This document shows positions 1-5,808 of a DNA stretch of 7,316 nucleotides, piece by piece. Positions within the stretch are counted from its first letter, which is position 1. Each line of letters begins with the position of its first letter. The notes under the pieces were generated by a model that saw only the letters and a list, made by a program, of their open reading frames with translations, did no database searches and was not told the origin of the DNA. This DNA comes from JAYEJW01 sp034716535 (GTDB lineage Bacteria; Pseudomonadota; Gammaproteobacteria; Chromatiales; Chromatiaceae): NCBI GenBank assembly GCA_034716535.1, contig JAYEJW010000527.1, positions 1-7,316 on the forward strand, given 5' to 3'. The position numbers were made by a program, and so were the translations under genes.

Positions 1-1576
1 GTTCTTGCGCGGATCGGCCGTCCTGGCCTGCGTCGGAGTCGGCGCTCTCGCCGTCCTTCTCGCCTTGCTCCTCCGGCTGGTCGTCTTGTCCGGCCTGAGA
101 CTGGTTTTCGGCATGCTGTTCAGCCTCTGCGGCCTTATCGTCGGACTGCTCACCGCCTTCGCTGTCTTGCGACCGATCCGCTGATTGTTGACCGTCCTGA
201 GACTGCTGCTGTTGCTCCTGCTGTTGTTTGAGCCATTCCTCGATCCGGGCCTTGTTGTAGGCGGCGTCTTCCATACCCGGCTGCCTGGACAATGCCTGGT
301 CGTAGGCTGCGAGCGCCTCCTCCGGGCTGCCCGCTTTGGCCAGGGCGTTTCCCCGGTTGTAGTGGGCGTCCGCGGTGTCGAGGCGGGCATAGGCCTCGGC
401 TGCGGCCGCGTAGTCGCCCAGCCTGTAGCTGGCGGTACCTCGTTGATCGGGCTGCTCGGCAAGGGACAGGGCACGCCCGTGATCGCCCCGTTCCAGGGCA
501 TCGGCGGCCTGCTGGTCGCGGCGCTGCCACAGATCGTCCCAGGAAAGGGCCATGGCGGGCTCCGGTACCAAGGCGGCATTGCTCACCACCAGGACGAGAC
601 CCAGTAGCCAGCCGCGGCGGAAGGCCAGGGCCCCGAGCGGCAGGAGCGCGAGCGCAATCCAGGGACCGAGCTCCCGCCAGGCGTCCGTCTCCCTGTCCGG
701 GGACTCGGCCGCCTGCTGGAGACTGCTGGTCGGTGCGCGCAATACCCGGTCGAGATCGCTTTCGTCGGCGCTCAAGGGCGCATAGGCCCCGCCACCGGCC
801 GCTGCGAGCTCGATCAGGCGAGCGGAATCCAGGGCGGCCACGACCGCGTGGCCCTCGGCGTCGCGTACGCCGGGGATCGGTCTGCCGTCCTCGGTGCCCA
901 CGCCGATGATCGACAGCTCGTGCCCCGCATCGAGAAGGTCTCGGGCCGCCTCGATGGCCCGCGCATCGCCTGCGTCGTCCCCCACCAGGATCACCTCTCC
1001 GCGGGCCGCGCCGGCCTGGGCAAGCAGCTCTGCGGCCTTGTGCAGCGCGAGGTCCGGCCGGCTGCCCTGCACGGGCATGATCTCGGGCGTCACCGCGTCG
1101 AGCAGCCCGAGGACTGTGTCCGCGTCGTCGCTGAGGGGGGCGACCACGAAGGCGTCACCCGCGAATGCGACCAGGCCGGTCTGGCCGTCTCGGCTGCGCT
1201 CGAGGATGTCCGCTACCTTGTAGCGGGCTCGCGCGAGCCGCGACGGCTTCAGATCCGGCGTCTCCATGGAGCGGGAGAGGTCCAGGATGACGACGCGTGC
1301 ATCTTGGCCGCGGTAGACCGGTGTCGGCAGTCGCTCGAAGGTGGGGTTGGCCAGGGCCAGGACCCCCATTATCCATCCGGCGCCGAGCAGGGCCAGGGGA
1401 AGCCAACGCGCCTTGCCGGCGCCCTGGGTCAGCAGATGAGGGAGCAGATGCCCGTCCACGACGCGCTGCCAGGCGCTTTGTCCGGAATCGGGGCTGCGCA
1501 TCCCCCACAGGAGGACGCCGAGGGGAACCAACGCGAGAAACCATTCCGGGTTCAGGAAGTGGAAGTCTTCAGGCAT
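1..1576 (-). CDS. batB: BatB-BatC fusion: VWA-domain membrane protein with TPR region (3' end cut by window)
   Basis: The reading frame is open from the ATG at 1576 to the left edge (525 codons plus one base, no stop), so the C-terminus is missing. Residues 11-25 and 58-77 are hydrophobic and likely membrane segments. A VWA domain follows, with a MIDAS-type DLSRS at 99-103, GSRPDLAL at 171-178 and VGDD at 198-201. Two more hydrophobic segments lie at about 305-319 and 323-338. Residues about 380-445 resemble tetratricopeptide repeats (AHYNRGNALAKAGSPEEALA). From about 450 onward the chain is a low-complexity tail rich in Gln, Asp, Glu and Ser. This corresponds to Bacteroides BatB plus BatC in one chain, an arrangement I recall from gammaproteobacteria. 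Four membrane passes would put the VWA and TPR parts on the same side, probably the periplasm. It is the fifth gene of the operon, 33 nt after batA, with only a weak GGGGA ribosome site. Its function is presumed to be envelope complex assembly with MoxR and BatA; the substrate is unknown. Confidence 0.9.
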   Translation of the reverse strand, partial: MPEDFHFLNPEWFLALVPLGVLLWGMRSPDSGQSAWQRVVDGHLLPHLLTQGAGKARWLPLALLGAGWIMGVLALANPTFERLPTPVYRGQDARVVILDLSRSMETPDLKPSRLARARYKVADILERSRDGQTGLVAFAGDAFVVAPLSDDADTVLGLLDAVTPEIMPVQGSRPDLALHKAAELLAQAGAARGEVILVGDDAGDARAIEAARDLLDAGHELSIIGVGTEDGRPIPGVRDAEGHAVVAALDSARLIELAAAGGGAYAPLSADESDLDRVLRAPTSSLQQAAESPDRETDAWRELGPWIALALLPLGALAFRRGWLLGLVLVVSNAALVPEPAMALSWDDLWQRRDQQAADALERGDHGRALSLAEQPDQRGTASYRLGDYAAAAEAYARLDTADAHYNRGNALAKAGSPEEALAAYDQALSRQPGMEDAAYNKARIEEWLKQQQEQQQQSQDGQQSADRSQDSEGGEQSDDKAAEAEQHAENQSQAGQDDQPEEQGEKDGESADSDAGQDGRSAQE

Positions 1577-1609
1577 GGCTGAAATCCCCGCGCGCGGGCG
1601 TTGGTTCCC

Positions 1610-2647
1610 TCATCCCGCTCCCTTCCCGGGAGACGCGGAGGCAGGTGCCTGCTTCGGGGTCGTCCGCAGCGATGAGAGTAACTGCGGGACTGCGACCCTG
1701 CCCAGGCCGAGCAGGATGCTCAGAAGCAAGGCGCTGCCGAGGGGCCATTCGAAGAGCTCGTCCACCGGACGGAAGGTCTGCTCGTCGGATACGACGGGCT
1801 CGAGCTCGTCGAGCATCCCGTAGATCTTCTGCAGATCCTCGACGTCCCGGGCGCGGAAATAGCGGCCGTTGGTGGTACGGGCGATCGCGAGCAGGGTCGT
1901 TTCGTCGATCCGTGCGCCCCCCAGGGCCAGACCGAAGGCCCTGCGCCCCTCGGAGCCGACGCCGATGCCGTAGATACGCACGCCCTCGGCGGCGGCCAGC
2001 TCGGCGGCCTTCATGGGGTCGATCCTTCCGGCGGTGTTGGCGCCGTCCGTGAGCAGGATCAGGATGCGGTTCTCTGCCGCCTCGTCACGCAGGCGCTTCA
2101 CAGCCAACCCGATGGCGTCGCCGATCGCCGTCTCCCTGCCTGCGAGTCCGACGGCGGACTCGAACAGCAGGGTGCGCGCGGTCGTCCTGTCGAAGGTCAG
2201 AGGGGTTTGCTGATAGGCCTGGGTTCCGAAGAGGATCAGGCCGATGCGGTCGCCCTCGCGGCGGTCCATGAAGTCCCCCGCCACGGCCTTTACCGCGGTG
2301 AGGCGGTCCACCACGCGGTTGCCGATGACCATGTCCTCCTCCACCATGGAGCCCGAGATGTCCACGGCCAGCATCAGATCGCGTCCCTGCACCGGCAGGG
2401 GGACGGGATCGCCCAGGATCTGGGGGCGGGTAGCGGCGGCCACGAGCAGCAGCCAGGCCAGGACCCCGACGGCGGTGCGCCATCTGCGCGGCCTGAAGGG
2501 GTCCTGCTCCGCGGCTGCGAGGGCGTTGAAGAAGGGGATTCGCAGCGCAGTCCCCGGATGCTGCTCGGCCCGCGGTACGAGGAAGTACGCGATCAGCGGC
2601 AGGGGGAGGGCGGCGAGGGCCCAGGGCCACGCAAACGCGATACTCAT
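1610..2647 (-). CDS. batA: BatA-like VWA-domain membrane protein
   Basis: A 345-aa protein, close to the usual 320-350 aa of BatA/BatB-type proteins. Membrane segments are seen at about 7-24, 58-73 and 302-320. Between the second and third lies a complete VWA domain with a full MIDAS: DISGS at 96-100, Thr173 in RETAIGDAIG, and Asp201 in LLTDGAN. It should therefore bind a divalent metal and, through it, a protein partner, with the domain held next to the membrane. I chose the ATG at 2647 over an in-frame ATG at 2665. It overlaps the stop of the DUF4381 gene as ATGA, has a purine-rich AAGAGGAA just upstream, and starts directly into the hydrophobic segment (MSIAFAWPWALAALPLPLIA). The C-terminal tail after residue 330 is rich in Pro, Ala and Ser. 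Family knowledge: Bat proteins were named for aerotolerance in Bacteroides, and in proteobacteria they are linked to envelope stress and partner with MoxR ATPases. The role here is inferred from context. Confidence 0.93.
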   Translation of the reverse strand: MSIAFAWPWALAALPLPLIAYFLVPRAEQHPGTALRIPFFNALAAAEQDPFRPRRWRTAVGVLAWLLLVAAATRPQILGDPVPLPVQGRDLMLAVDISGSMVEEDMVIGNRVVDRLTAVKAVAGDFMDRREGDRIGLILFGTQAYQQTPLTFDRTTARTLLFESAVGLAGRETAIGDAIGLAVKRLRDEAAENRILILLTDGANTAGRIDPMKAAELAAAEGVRIYGIGVGSEGRRAFGLALGGARIDETTLLAIARTTNGRYFRARDVEDLQKIYGMLDELEPVVSDEQTFRPVDELFEWPLGSALLLSILLGLGRVAVPQLLSSLRTTPKQAPASASPGKGAG

Positions 2648-3111
2648 GTGTTCCTCTTGACCCATTCCTCGGCGAGACTCAACAGACCGGCGGCGTCGAA
2701 GCTCGCCTCCGGCGCATAGGGGCCATCCGCCAACACCCTTCCGGGGCCCTCGGCAAAGCGCCCACCGCCGCCGTTGCGATCAAGGAAGTGGAGCCAGTCC
2801 GCGCCCGTGAGAGGCGCCACCTCCGCCCGCGGATAGCGGGCCAACGCGACGCGCTTGAGCAGGGCGGAGACCTCGGCGGCGAGATCGGGGCCGGTGCTTC
2901 CCGTCTGCAGATCCGCGAGCTCATCGAGGATCTTTCGGCGGCGCCTGTGTATGCGAAAGCGGCGATAGAGCCGGCTGCCGGCGAGTGCGAGCAGTGCGGC
3001 CGTCAAGATTAGGGCGACCCACCAGCCCGGTGCTGGCGGCCAGAGATCGGGCGTCGGTGGGGCGTGGATGTCACGCAGATCCAGGGTCTCGGCGGTGGGC
3101 AGCCCGGTCAT
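2644..3111 (-). CDS. DUF4381-family single-pass membrane protein
   Basis: A 155-aa protein. The N-terminal part has the family-like LRDIHAPPTPDLWPPAPGWW (12-31), followed by one membrane segment (about 30-48) and a strongly basic juxtamembrane stretch (YRRFRIHRRRRK, 49-60), which indicates that the C-terminal part is cytoplasmic. The soluble part contains ALLKRVALARYPRAEVAPLTG (83-103) and WLHFLDRNGG, which I recognise as DUF4381 hallmarks. The family has no assigned biochemical role. It occurs almost always between a DUF58 gene and a batA gene, as here, and probably links the cytoplasmic MoxR/DUF58 pair to the membrane VWA proteins (inference). It overlaps its neighbours by 4 bp at both ends (ATGA), so its translation is likely coupled to that of DUF58 upstream and batA downstream. 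No symbol is given because naming of this family is inconsistent. Confidence 0.9.
   Translation of the reverse strand: MTGLPTAETLDLRDIHAPPTPDLWPPAPGWWVALILTAALLALAGSRLYRRFRIHRRRRKILDELADLQTGSTGPDLAAEVSALLKRVALARYPRAEVAPLTGADWLHFLDRNGGGGRFAEGPGRVLADGPYAPEASFDAAGLLSLAEEWVKRNT
2651..2658 (-). promoter_or_regulatory. Ribosome binding site of batA
   Basis: On the minus strand this reads AAGAGGAA, with a short spacer to the ATG at 2647. It sits inside the last codons of the DUF4381 gene. Together with the ATGA overlap it favours the start at 2647 over the ATG at 2665, for which no comparable site is present. Confidence 0.65.
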
Positions 3112-4067
3112 GCCGCCTCTGTCAGCCGCACCTTCCGTCCGGCGCCAAGGAGATCCAGGCCGGCGGCGAGCCTTTCAGCGGGATCGTCCTGGGTGGACAG
3201 GCGTATTAGTGGGATGCCGCGTTCCTCGGTCAGGGAGCGCACCGCCTCGTGATGGTGCGAGAAGTACGCCTCGTAATGTCGCCGGTCCTGCATCGAGCGA
3301 GTATCCAGCAGGCCGGTGCGCACCCCGTCGGTAATGCCGTAGCGTCCTGCGGGCGGCGGCGCCATCTCCAAAGGATCGGCCACCTGGCAGGCGACGATAT
3401 CGTTGTGCCGGCGCAGCTGGGACAGGTGGCGCCCTGTCTCCCCGTCCATGGCGTAGAAGTCGGAGATAACGAAAATCAGGCTGCCGGGGCGGGCCACCCG
3501 GCGCAACCTTCTCAGGGCTGCAGACAGCCCGGCCGGGTCCGCTTCCTGCTGCAATCCCAGGGACGGATCGCCGGCCTTGGCCAGCACCCGGATCAGGGCC
3601 ATGACCGCGCGCCTGCCCCCGGCCGGCTGAAGCTCATGGTGTCCGCCGTTGAAGATCAAGGCGCCGATGCGATCATGGTCGGCGATGGCCGCCCAGCCGA
3701 CGAGCGCGGCGAGCCGAGCGGCGGTCACGGACTTAAAGGCCCCCCGCGTCCCGAAGAACATGCTCGGGCTGAAGTCCGTCAGCACCACCACGGGGCGCTC
3801 GCGCTCCTCCTCATAGAGCTTCACGTGGGGGCGCCCCGCCCGGGCGGTAATGCGCCAGTCCATGTTCCGGATGTCGTCGCCCGGCTGATAATGGCGGGAC
3901 TCCTGGTAGTCCATGCCGCGGCCGCGAAAGCGCGAGCGGTGTGCGCCCGCCAGTGCGGAGCGCGACGGCTGTCCCTGCCGGAGCCGCAGCCGGTCGGCGC
4001 GGCGGCGGAGGCGGATGAGGTCCTCGACGCTCACCCGCACGTTGGGATCCACTGGCGTTTGTTGCAT
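3108..4067 (-). CDS. DUF58-domain protein (VWA-like, MoxR partner)
   Basis: A 319-aa soluble protein with no membrane segment. It shows the DUF58 signature in residues 50-103: RGMDYQESRHYQPGDDIRNM, then DWRITAR, LYEEERERPV and the metal-site-like DFSPSM (98-103). The remainder folds as a degenerate VWA domain (SLIFVISDF at 196-204). The start at 4067 is supported by a very strong Shine-Dalgarno AAGGAGAAGG with about 7 nt between its AGGAG core and the ATG. A longer reading from a TTG at 4097 would include the ribosome site itself and is unlikely. The gene lies 26 nt after the moxR stop, and its own stop overlaps the DUF4381 start. DUF58 proteins are nearly always encoded beside MoxR ATPases and are thought to be an adaptor or client; direct biochemistry is scarce. 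The cytoplasmic location is inferred from the absence of a signal peptide or membrane helix. Confidence 0.93.
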   Translation of the reverse strand: MQQTPVDPNVRVSVEDLIRLRRRADRLRLRQGQPSRSALAGAHRSRFRGRGMDYQESRHYQPGDDIRNMDWRITARAGRPHVKLYEEERERPVVVLTDFSPSMFFGTRGAFKSVTAARLAALVGWAAIADHDRIGALIFNGGHHELQPAGGRRAVMALIRVLAKAGDPSLGLQQEADPAGLSAALRRLRRVARPGSLIFVISDFYAMDGETGRHLSQLRRHNDIVACQVADPLEMAPPPAGRYGITDGVRTGLLDTRSMQDRRHYEAYFSHHHEAVRSLTEERGIPLIRLSTQDDPAERLAAGLDLLGAGRKVRLTEAA

Positions 4068-4070
4068 GAC

Positions 4071-4080
4071 CCTTCTCCTT
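4071..4080 (-). promoter_or_regulatory. Strong ribosome binding site of the DUF58 gene
   Basis: On the minus strand this reads AAGGAGAAGG, followed after GTC by the ATG at 4067. It lies in the 26-nt gap after the moxR stop and selects the ATG at 4067 over the upstream in-frame TTG at 4097. Confidence 0.8.
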
Positions 4081-4093
4081 GCGCGGCCCGACC

Positions 4094-5110
4094 TCAAACC
4101 ATGGGTATGCGCGCCAGCAGATCGTCGACGTAGCGGTCCGCGTCGATGCCCTCGGCCTCGGCCTCATAGCTCATCAGGACCCGGTGGCGCAGCACATCGA
4201 AGACGACGGCGTGCACGTCCTCGGGCGTCACGTAATCGGCACCCCGCAGCCAGGCGTGGGCCCGGGCGCAGCGGTCCAGGGCGATGGTGCCGCGGGGGCT
4301 GGCACCGTAGTCCACAAGGCGCGATAGCTCGTCGCCGTAGGGCGTGGGATCGCGGGTCGCCAGCACGATCTGCACCAGATACTCCTCCAGATTCGAGGCC
4401 ATGTGCAGGTCCATCACTTCGTCCCGGGCCGTGAACACCTGCTCCTTGGTGAGCAGCACCTCGGGCGTCGGATCTCCCCGGCGCCGGCTGCGCGCCTGGA
4501 CCCGGGCGATGTCGAGGATACTGCGCTCGGTTGCAGCCTCGGGGTAGCCCACCCGTACGTGCATCAGGAAGCGGTCCATCTGCGCCTCCGGCAGCGGGTA
4601 GGTCCCTTCCTGCTCGATGGGGTTCTGGGTCGCCATGACCAGGTAGAGGTCCGGCAGGCCGTAGGTCCTGTTGCCCACGGTGATCTGCTGCTCCCCCATG
4701 GCCTCGAGCAGGGCCGACTGCACCTTCGCCGGGGCCCGGTTGACCTCATCGGCCAGGACCAAGTTGTGGAACAGGGGGCCGGGCTGGAACTCGAAGCTTC
4801 CGTTCTCAGGGTGGTAGATGTCGGTGCCTGTGAGGTCTCCCGGCAGCAGGTCCGGGGTGAACTGGACGCGCTGGAAGTCCCCCTCGATGCGTGCCGCGAG
4901 CTCCTTGATGGCCGTCGTCTTGGCCAACCCGGGCGCACCCTCGACCAACAGATGTCCGTCCGCCAGCAAGGCGATGAGCAGCCGCTCCACCAGTGCCTTC
5001 TGGCCGACGATGCGCCCGTTGATGTCGTCACGCAGCCGGGCGAAAGCGGCGCGTGCGACGCTCGCAGTTTCGGCGGAAGGGATCTCCGCGTTTGTGTTCT
5101 CCGCAGTCAT
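4094..5110 (-). CDS. moxR: MoxR-family AAA+ ATPase
   Basis: A 338-aa cytoplasmic ATPase of the MoxR class, of normal length (about 320-340 aa). The Walker A motif is GAPGLAKTT (58-66), Walker B is LVLADEVN (117-124, Asp121-Glu122), sensor 1 is ATQNP (160-164), and the sensor 2 region is SPRG (271-274). LPEAQMDRF (173-181) is typical of the family and may supply an arginine finger. The C-terminal lid contains VTPEDVHAVVFDVLRHR (294-310). MoxR ATPases form oligomeric rings and act as chaperone-like remodellers, often of VWA-domain proteins encoded beside them; here the likely clients are the DUF58 protein and the two Bat proteins. It is the first gene of the operon. The ATG at 5110 is preceded by AAGGAG with a 7-nt spacer, and that Shine-Dalgarno directly abuts a large palindrome, so the leader RNA may carry a long hairpin. 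I see no defect in any catalytic motif. Confidence 0.96.
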   Translation of the reverse strand: MTAENTNAEIPSAETASVARAAFARLRDDINGRIVGQKALVERLLIALLADGHLLVEGAPGLAKTTAIKELAARIEGDFQRVQFTPDLLPGDLTGTDIYHPENGSFEFQPGPLFHNLVLADEVNRAPAKVQSALLEAMGEQQITVGNRTYGLPDLYLVMATQNPIEQEGTYPLPEAQMDRFLMHVRVGYPEAATERSILDIARVQARSRRRGDPTPEVLLTKEQVFTARDEVMDLHMASNLEEYLVQIVLATRDPTPYGDELSRLVDYGASPRGTIALDRCARAHAWLRGADYVTPEDVHAVVFDVLRHRVLMSYEAEAEGIDADRYVDDLLARIPMV

Positions 5111-5117
5111 TTTAGAT

Positions 5118-5123
5118 CTCCTT
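5118..5123 (-). promoter_or_regulatory. Ribosome binding site of moxR, abutting the palindrome
   Basis: AAGGAG on the minus strand with a 7-nt spacer (ATCTAAA) to the ATG at 5110. The next base upstream (5124) is the first base of the palindrome arm. A hairpin in the transcript would end exactly at the ribosome site without covering it. Confidence 0.85.
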
Positions 5124-5190
5124 CTATTTCTACTTTGTCACATTGCCCGCTGATTCTGAACCAGCGGGCAATGTGACAAAGTAGAAATAG
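5124..5190. repeat. 67-bp near-perfect palindrome (inverted repeat, MITE/REP-like or leader hairpin)
   Basis: The left arm (5124-5152) and right arm (5162-5190) are exact reverse complements over all 29 bp. The 9-nt centre ATTCTGAAC can pair three further bases (TTC with GAA) around a single T after one A/C mismatch. The arms begin CTATTTCTACTTTGTCACAT and are less GC-rich than the operon. No run of T follows on either strand, so it is not a typical intrinsic terminator. Both arm ends carry TA (5125-5126 and 5188-5189), which could be a TA target duplication of an IS630/Tc1-type non-autonomous element; that reading is inference. No transposase is present. It lies in the gap between the divergent moxR operon and the small plus-strand gene. 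Confidence 0.9.
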
Positions 5191-5210
5191 GTTGGGCTAC
5201 CTTACGTCAA
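5184..5210 (-). promoter_or_regulatory. Possible sigma-70-type promoter for the moxR operon
   Basis: On the minus strand TTGACG (5210-5205) is a good -35 match. The best nearby -10 is TATTTC (5189-5184), 15 bp away, which is shorter than the preferred 17 and a weak match. If real, the -10 would be supplied by the outer end of the palindrome and the transcript would begin inside it. This is the only plausible -35 I saw close to moxR, but support is weak. Confidence 0.25.
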
Positions 5211-5240
5211 CCGTACCTGAACATGAATTTTCGTTAATTT

Positions 5241-5384
5241 ATGGGAGGATTCGCGCGGATTAAACGGGGTTGCCGATACTCGCTACCCGCCGGATGCTTG
5301 TACATCCCTACCCCGAAGCGTCAGAATATTCCCGGCGGCTCAACGCGTAGGCGCAGAACGGCTCGTGCCGGAGGTCTGTCATGA
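5241..5384 (+). other. Short upstream ORF (47 codons) overlapping the next start codon; doubtful
   Basis: An ATG at 5241 opens a 47-residue basic frame (begins MGGFARIKRGCRYSLPAG; Arg-rich near the end with TRRRRTAR). Its TGA overlaps the ATG of the 90-aa gene as ATGA. The overlap is what translational coupling looks like, but there is no Shine-Dalgarno before this ATG (the upstream bases are TTCGTTAATTT) and no recognisable domain. More likely a chance open frame in the leader. Confidence 0.12.
5370..5375 (+). promoter_or_regulatory. Ribosome binding site of the 90-aa DUF3144-like gene
   Basis: GGAGGT, five bases before the ATG at 5381. This near-consensus site fixes the start of the small gene and supports that it is expressed. 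Confidence 0.8.
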
Positions 5385-5653
5385 AAGTCCCTGAGAAAGA
5401 CTACGAAGAACTGGTCTCTCGGTTCATCGGTCTTGCCAATGAAATGAAAAATGAGAACAAGGACGTCAACTTGATCGCAAACAGTCTGATGGAGGCCTCC
5501 TGCGTCTATGTGACCTACGTCGCTGCCGGAAACGAGGGCTATCTGCAGGATTCCGGCATCACGAAACTGCTTGAAGCATATAGAAAAATCCTCACAAAGG
5601 TTCAAGCGAGGAAAAAGCGCTCGCAAGAGGCCGGAAGCGCGGAGACGAGCTGA
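5381..5653 (+). CDS. Small DUF3144-like protein of unknown function
   Basis: A 90-aa soluble, highly charged protein with a near-consensus ribosome site. The core LVSRFIGLANEMKNENKDVN (about 12-31), followed by SLMEASCVYVTYVAAGNEG, looks alpha-helical and resembles DUF3144 as I remember it (short proteins with an F-IxLAN motif and a central small-residue helix). The match is from pattern memory, so the family call is moderate. The C-terminus (TKVQARKKRSQEAGSAETS) is basic and then polar, and probably disordered. There is no signal peptide or membrane segment, so it should be cytoplasmic. GC is about 50% by hand count, well below the operon (lines sampled at 72% and 77%), which may reflect a Lys/Glu/Asn-rich composition or a different origin. 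It is transcribed divergently from moxR and lies 155 bp before the L,D-transpeptidase gene. No function can be assigned. Confidence 0.85.
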   Translation: MKVPEKDYEELVSRFIGLANEMKNENKDVNLIANSLMEASCVYVTYVAAGNEGYLQDSGITKLLEAYRKILTKVQARKKRSQEAGSAETS

Positions 5654-5664
5654 GGGGAAAGCGG

Positions 5665-5727
5665 ATGAGTCCGGGTAGCATGACAGATTCTCCTCTCGCG
5701 CAGGCCAGCCACAGCAATTTGCGCTAA
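5665..5727 (+). other. Possible 20-aa ORF in the gap before the L,D-transpeptidase gene; doubtful
   Basis: The frame MSPGSMTDSPLAQASHSNLR runs from an ATG at 5665 to a TAA at 5725-5727. A GAGGGG (5652-5657), overlapping the previous stop codon, lies 7 nt upstream and could serve as a ribosome site. Nothing else supports it: there is no hydrophobic stretch, no known motif and no run of regulatory codons. The rest of the 155-bp gap shows no clear promoter or hairpin. Confidence 0.12.
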
Positions 5728-5808
5728 CCTTCAACTCTGGCGATCTTGTCGAGAAACGTCTGGATCTGGCCGCTTTCACATCGATCTTTGACAAAGGGCG
5801 CACGCTGC

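Noticed and set aside
848..1582. 244-aa open frame on the plus strand inside the BatB region
   Set aside because: High GC keeps antisense frames open. The minus-strand frame carries clear VWA and membrane features; this one has none.
3249..4133. 294-aa open frame on the plus strand opposite DUF58
   Set aside because: It is an antisense shadow of the DUF58 gene, with His/Gly/Ala-rich sequence, no domain and no operon context.
5124..5190. Intrinsic (Rho-independent) terminator, possibly bidirectional
   Set aside because: The hairpin is strong, but no T-run follows on either strand (GTTGGGCTAC on plus, AAGGAGATCT on minus), and it lies upstream of moxR rather than after a gene.
5292..5307. Short inverted repeat GGATG-CATCC as an operator before the small gene
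   Set aside because: Five-bp arms with a mismatched 6-nt centre are expected by chance in a region this size, and no regulator gene is nearby.
5746..5808. Longer N-terminus of the L,D-transpeptidase from a TTG at 5746
   Set aside because: It would put 21 extra residues before a textbook lipoprotein signal peptide; the ATG at 5809 fits far better.
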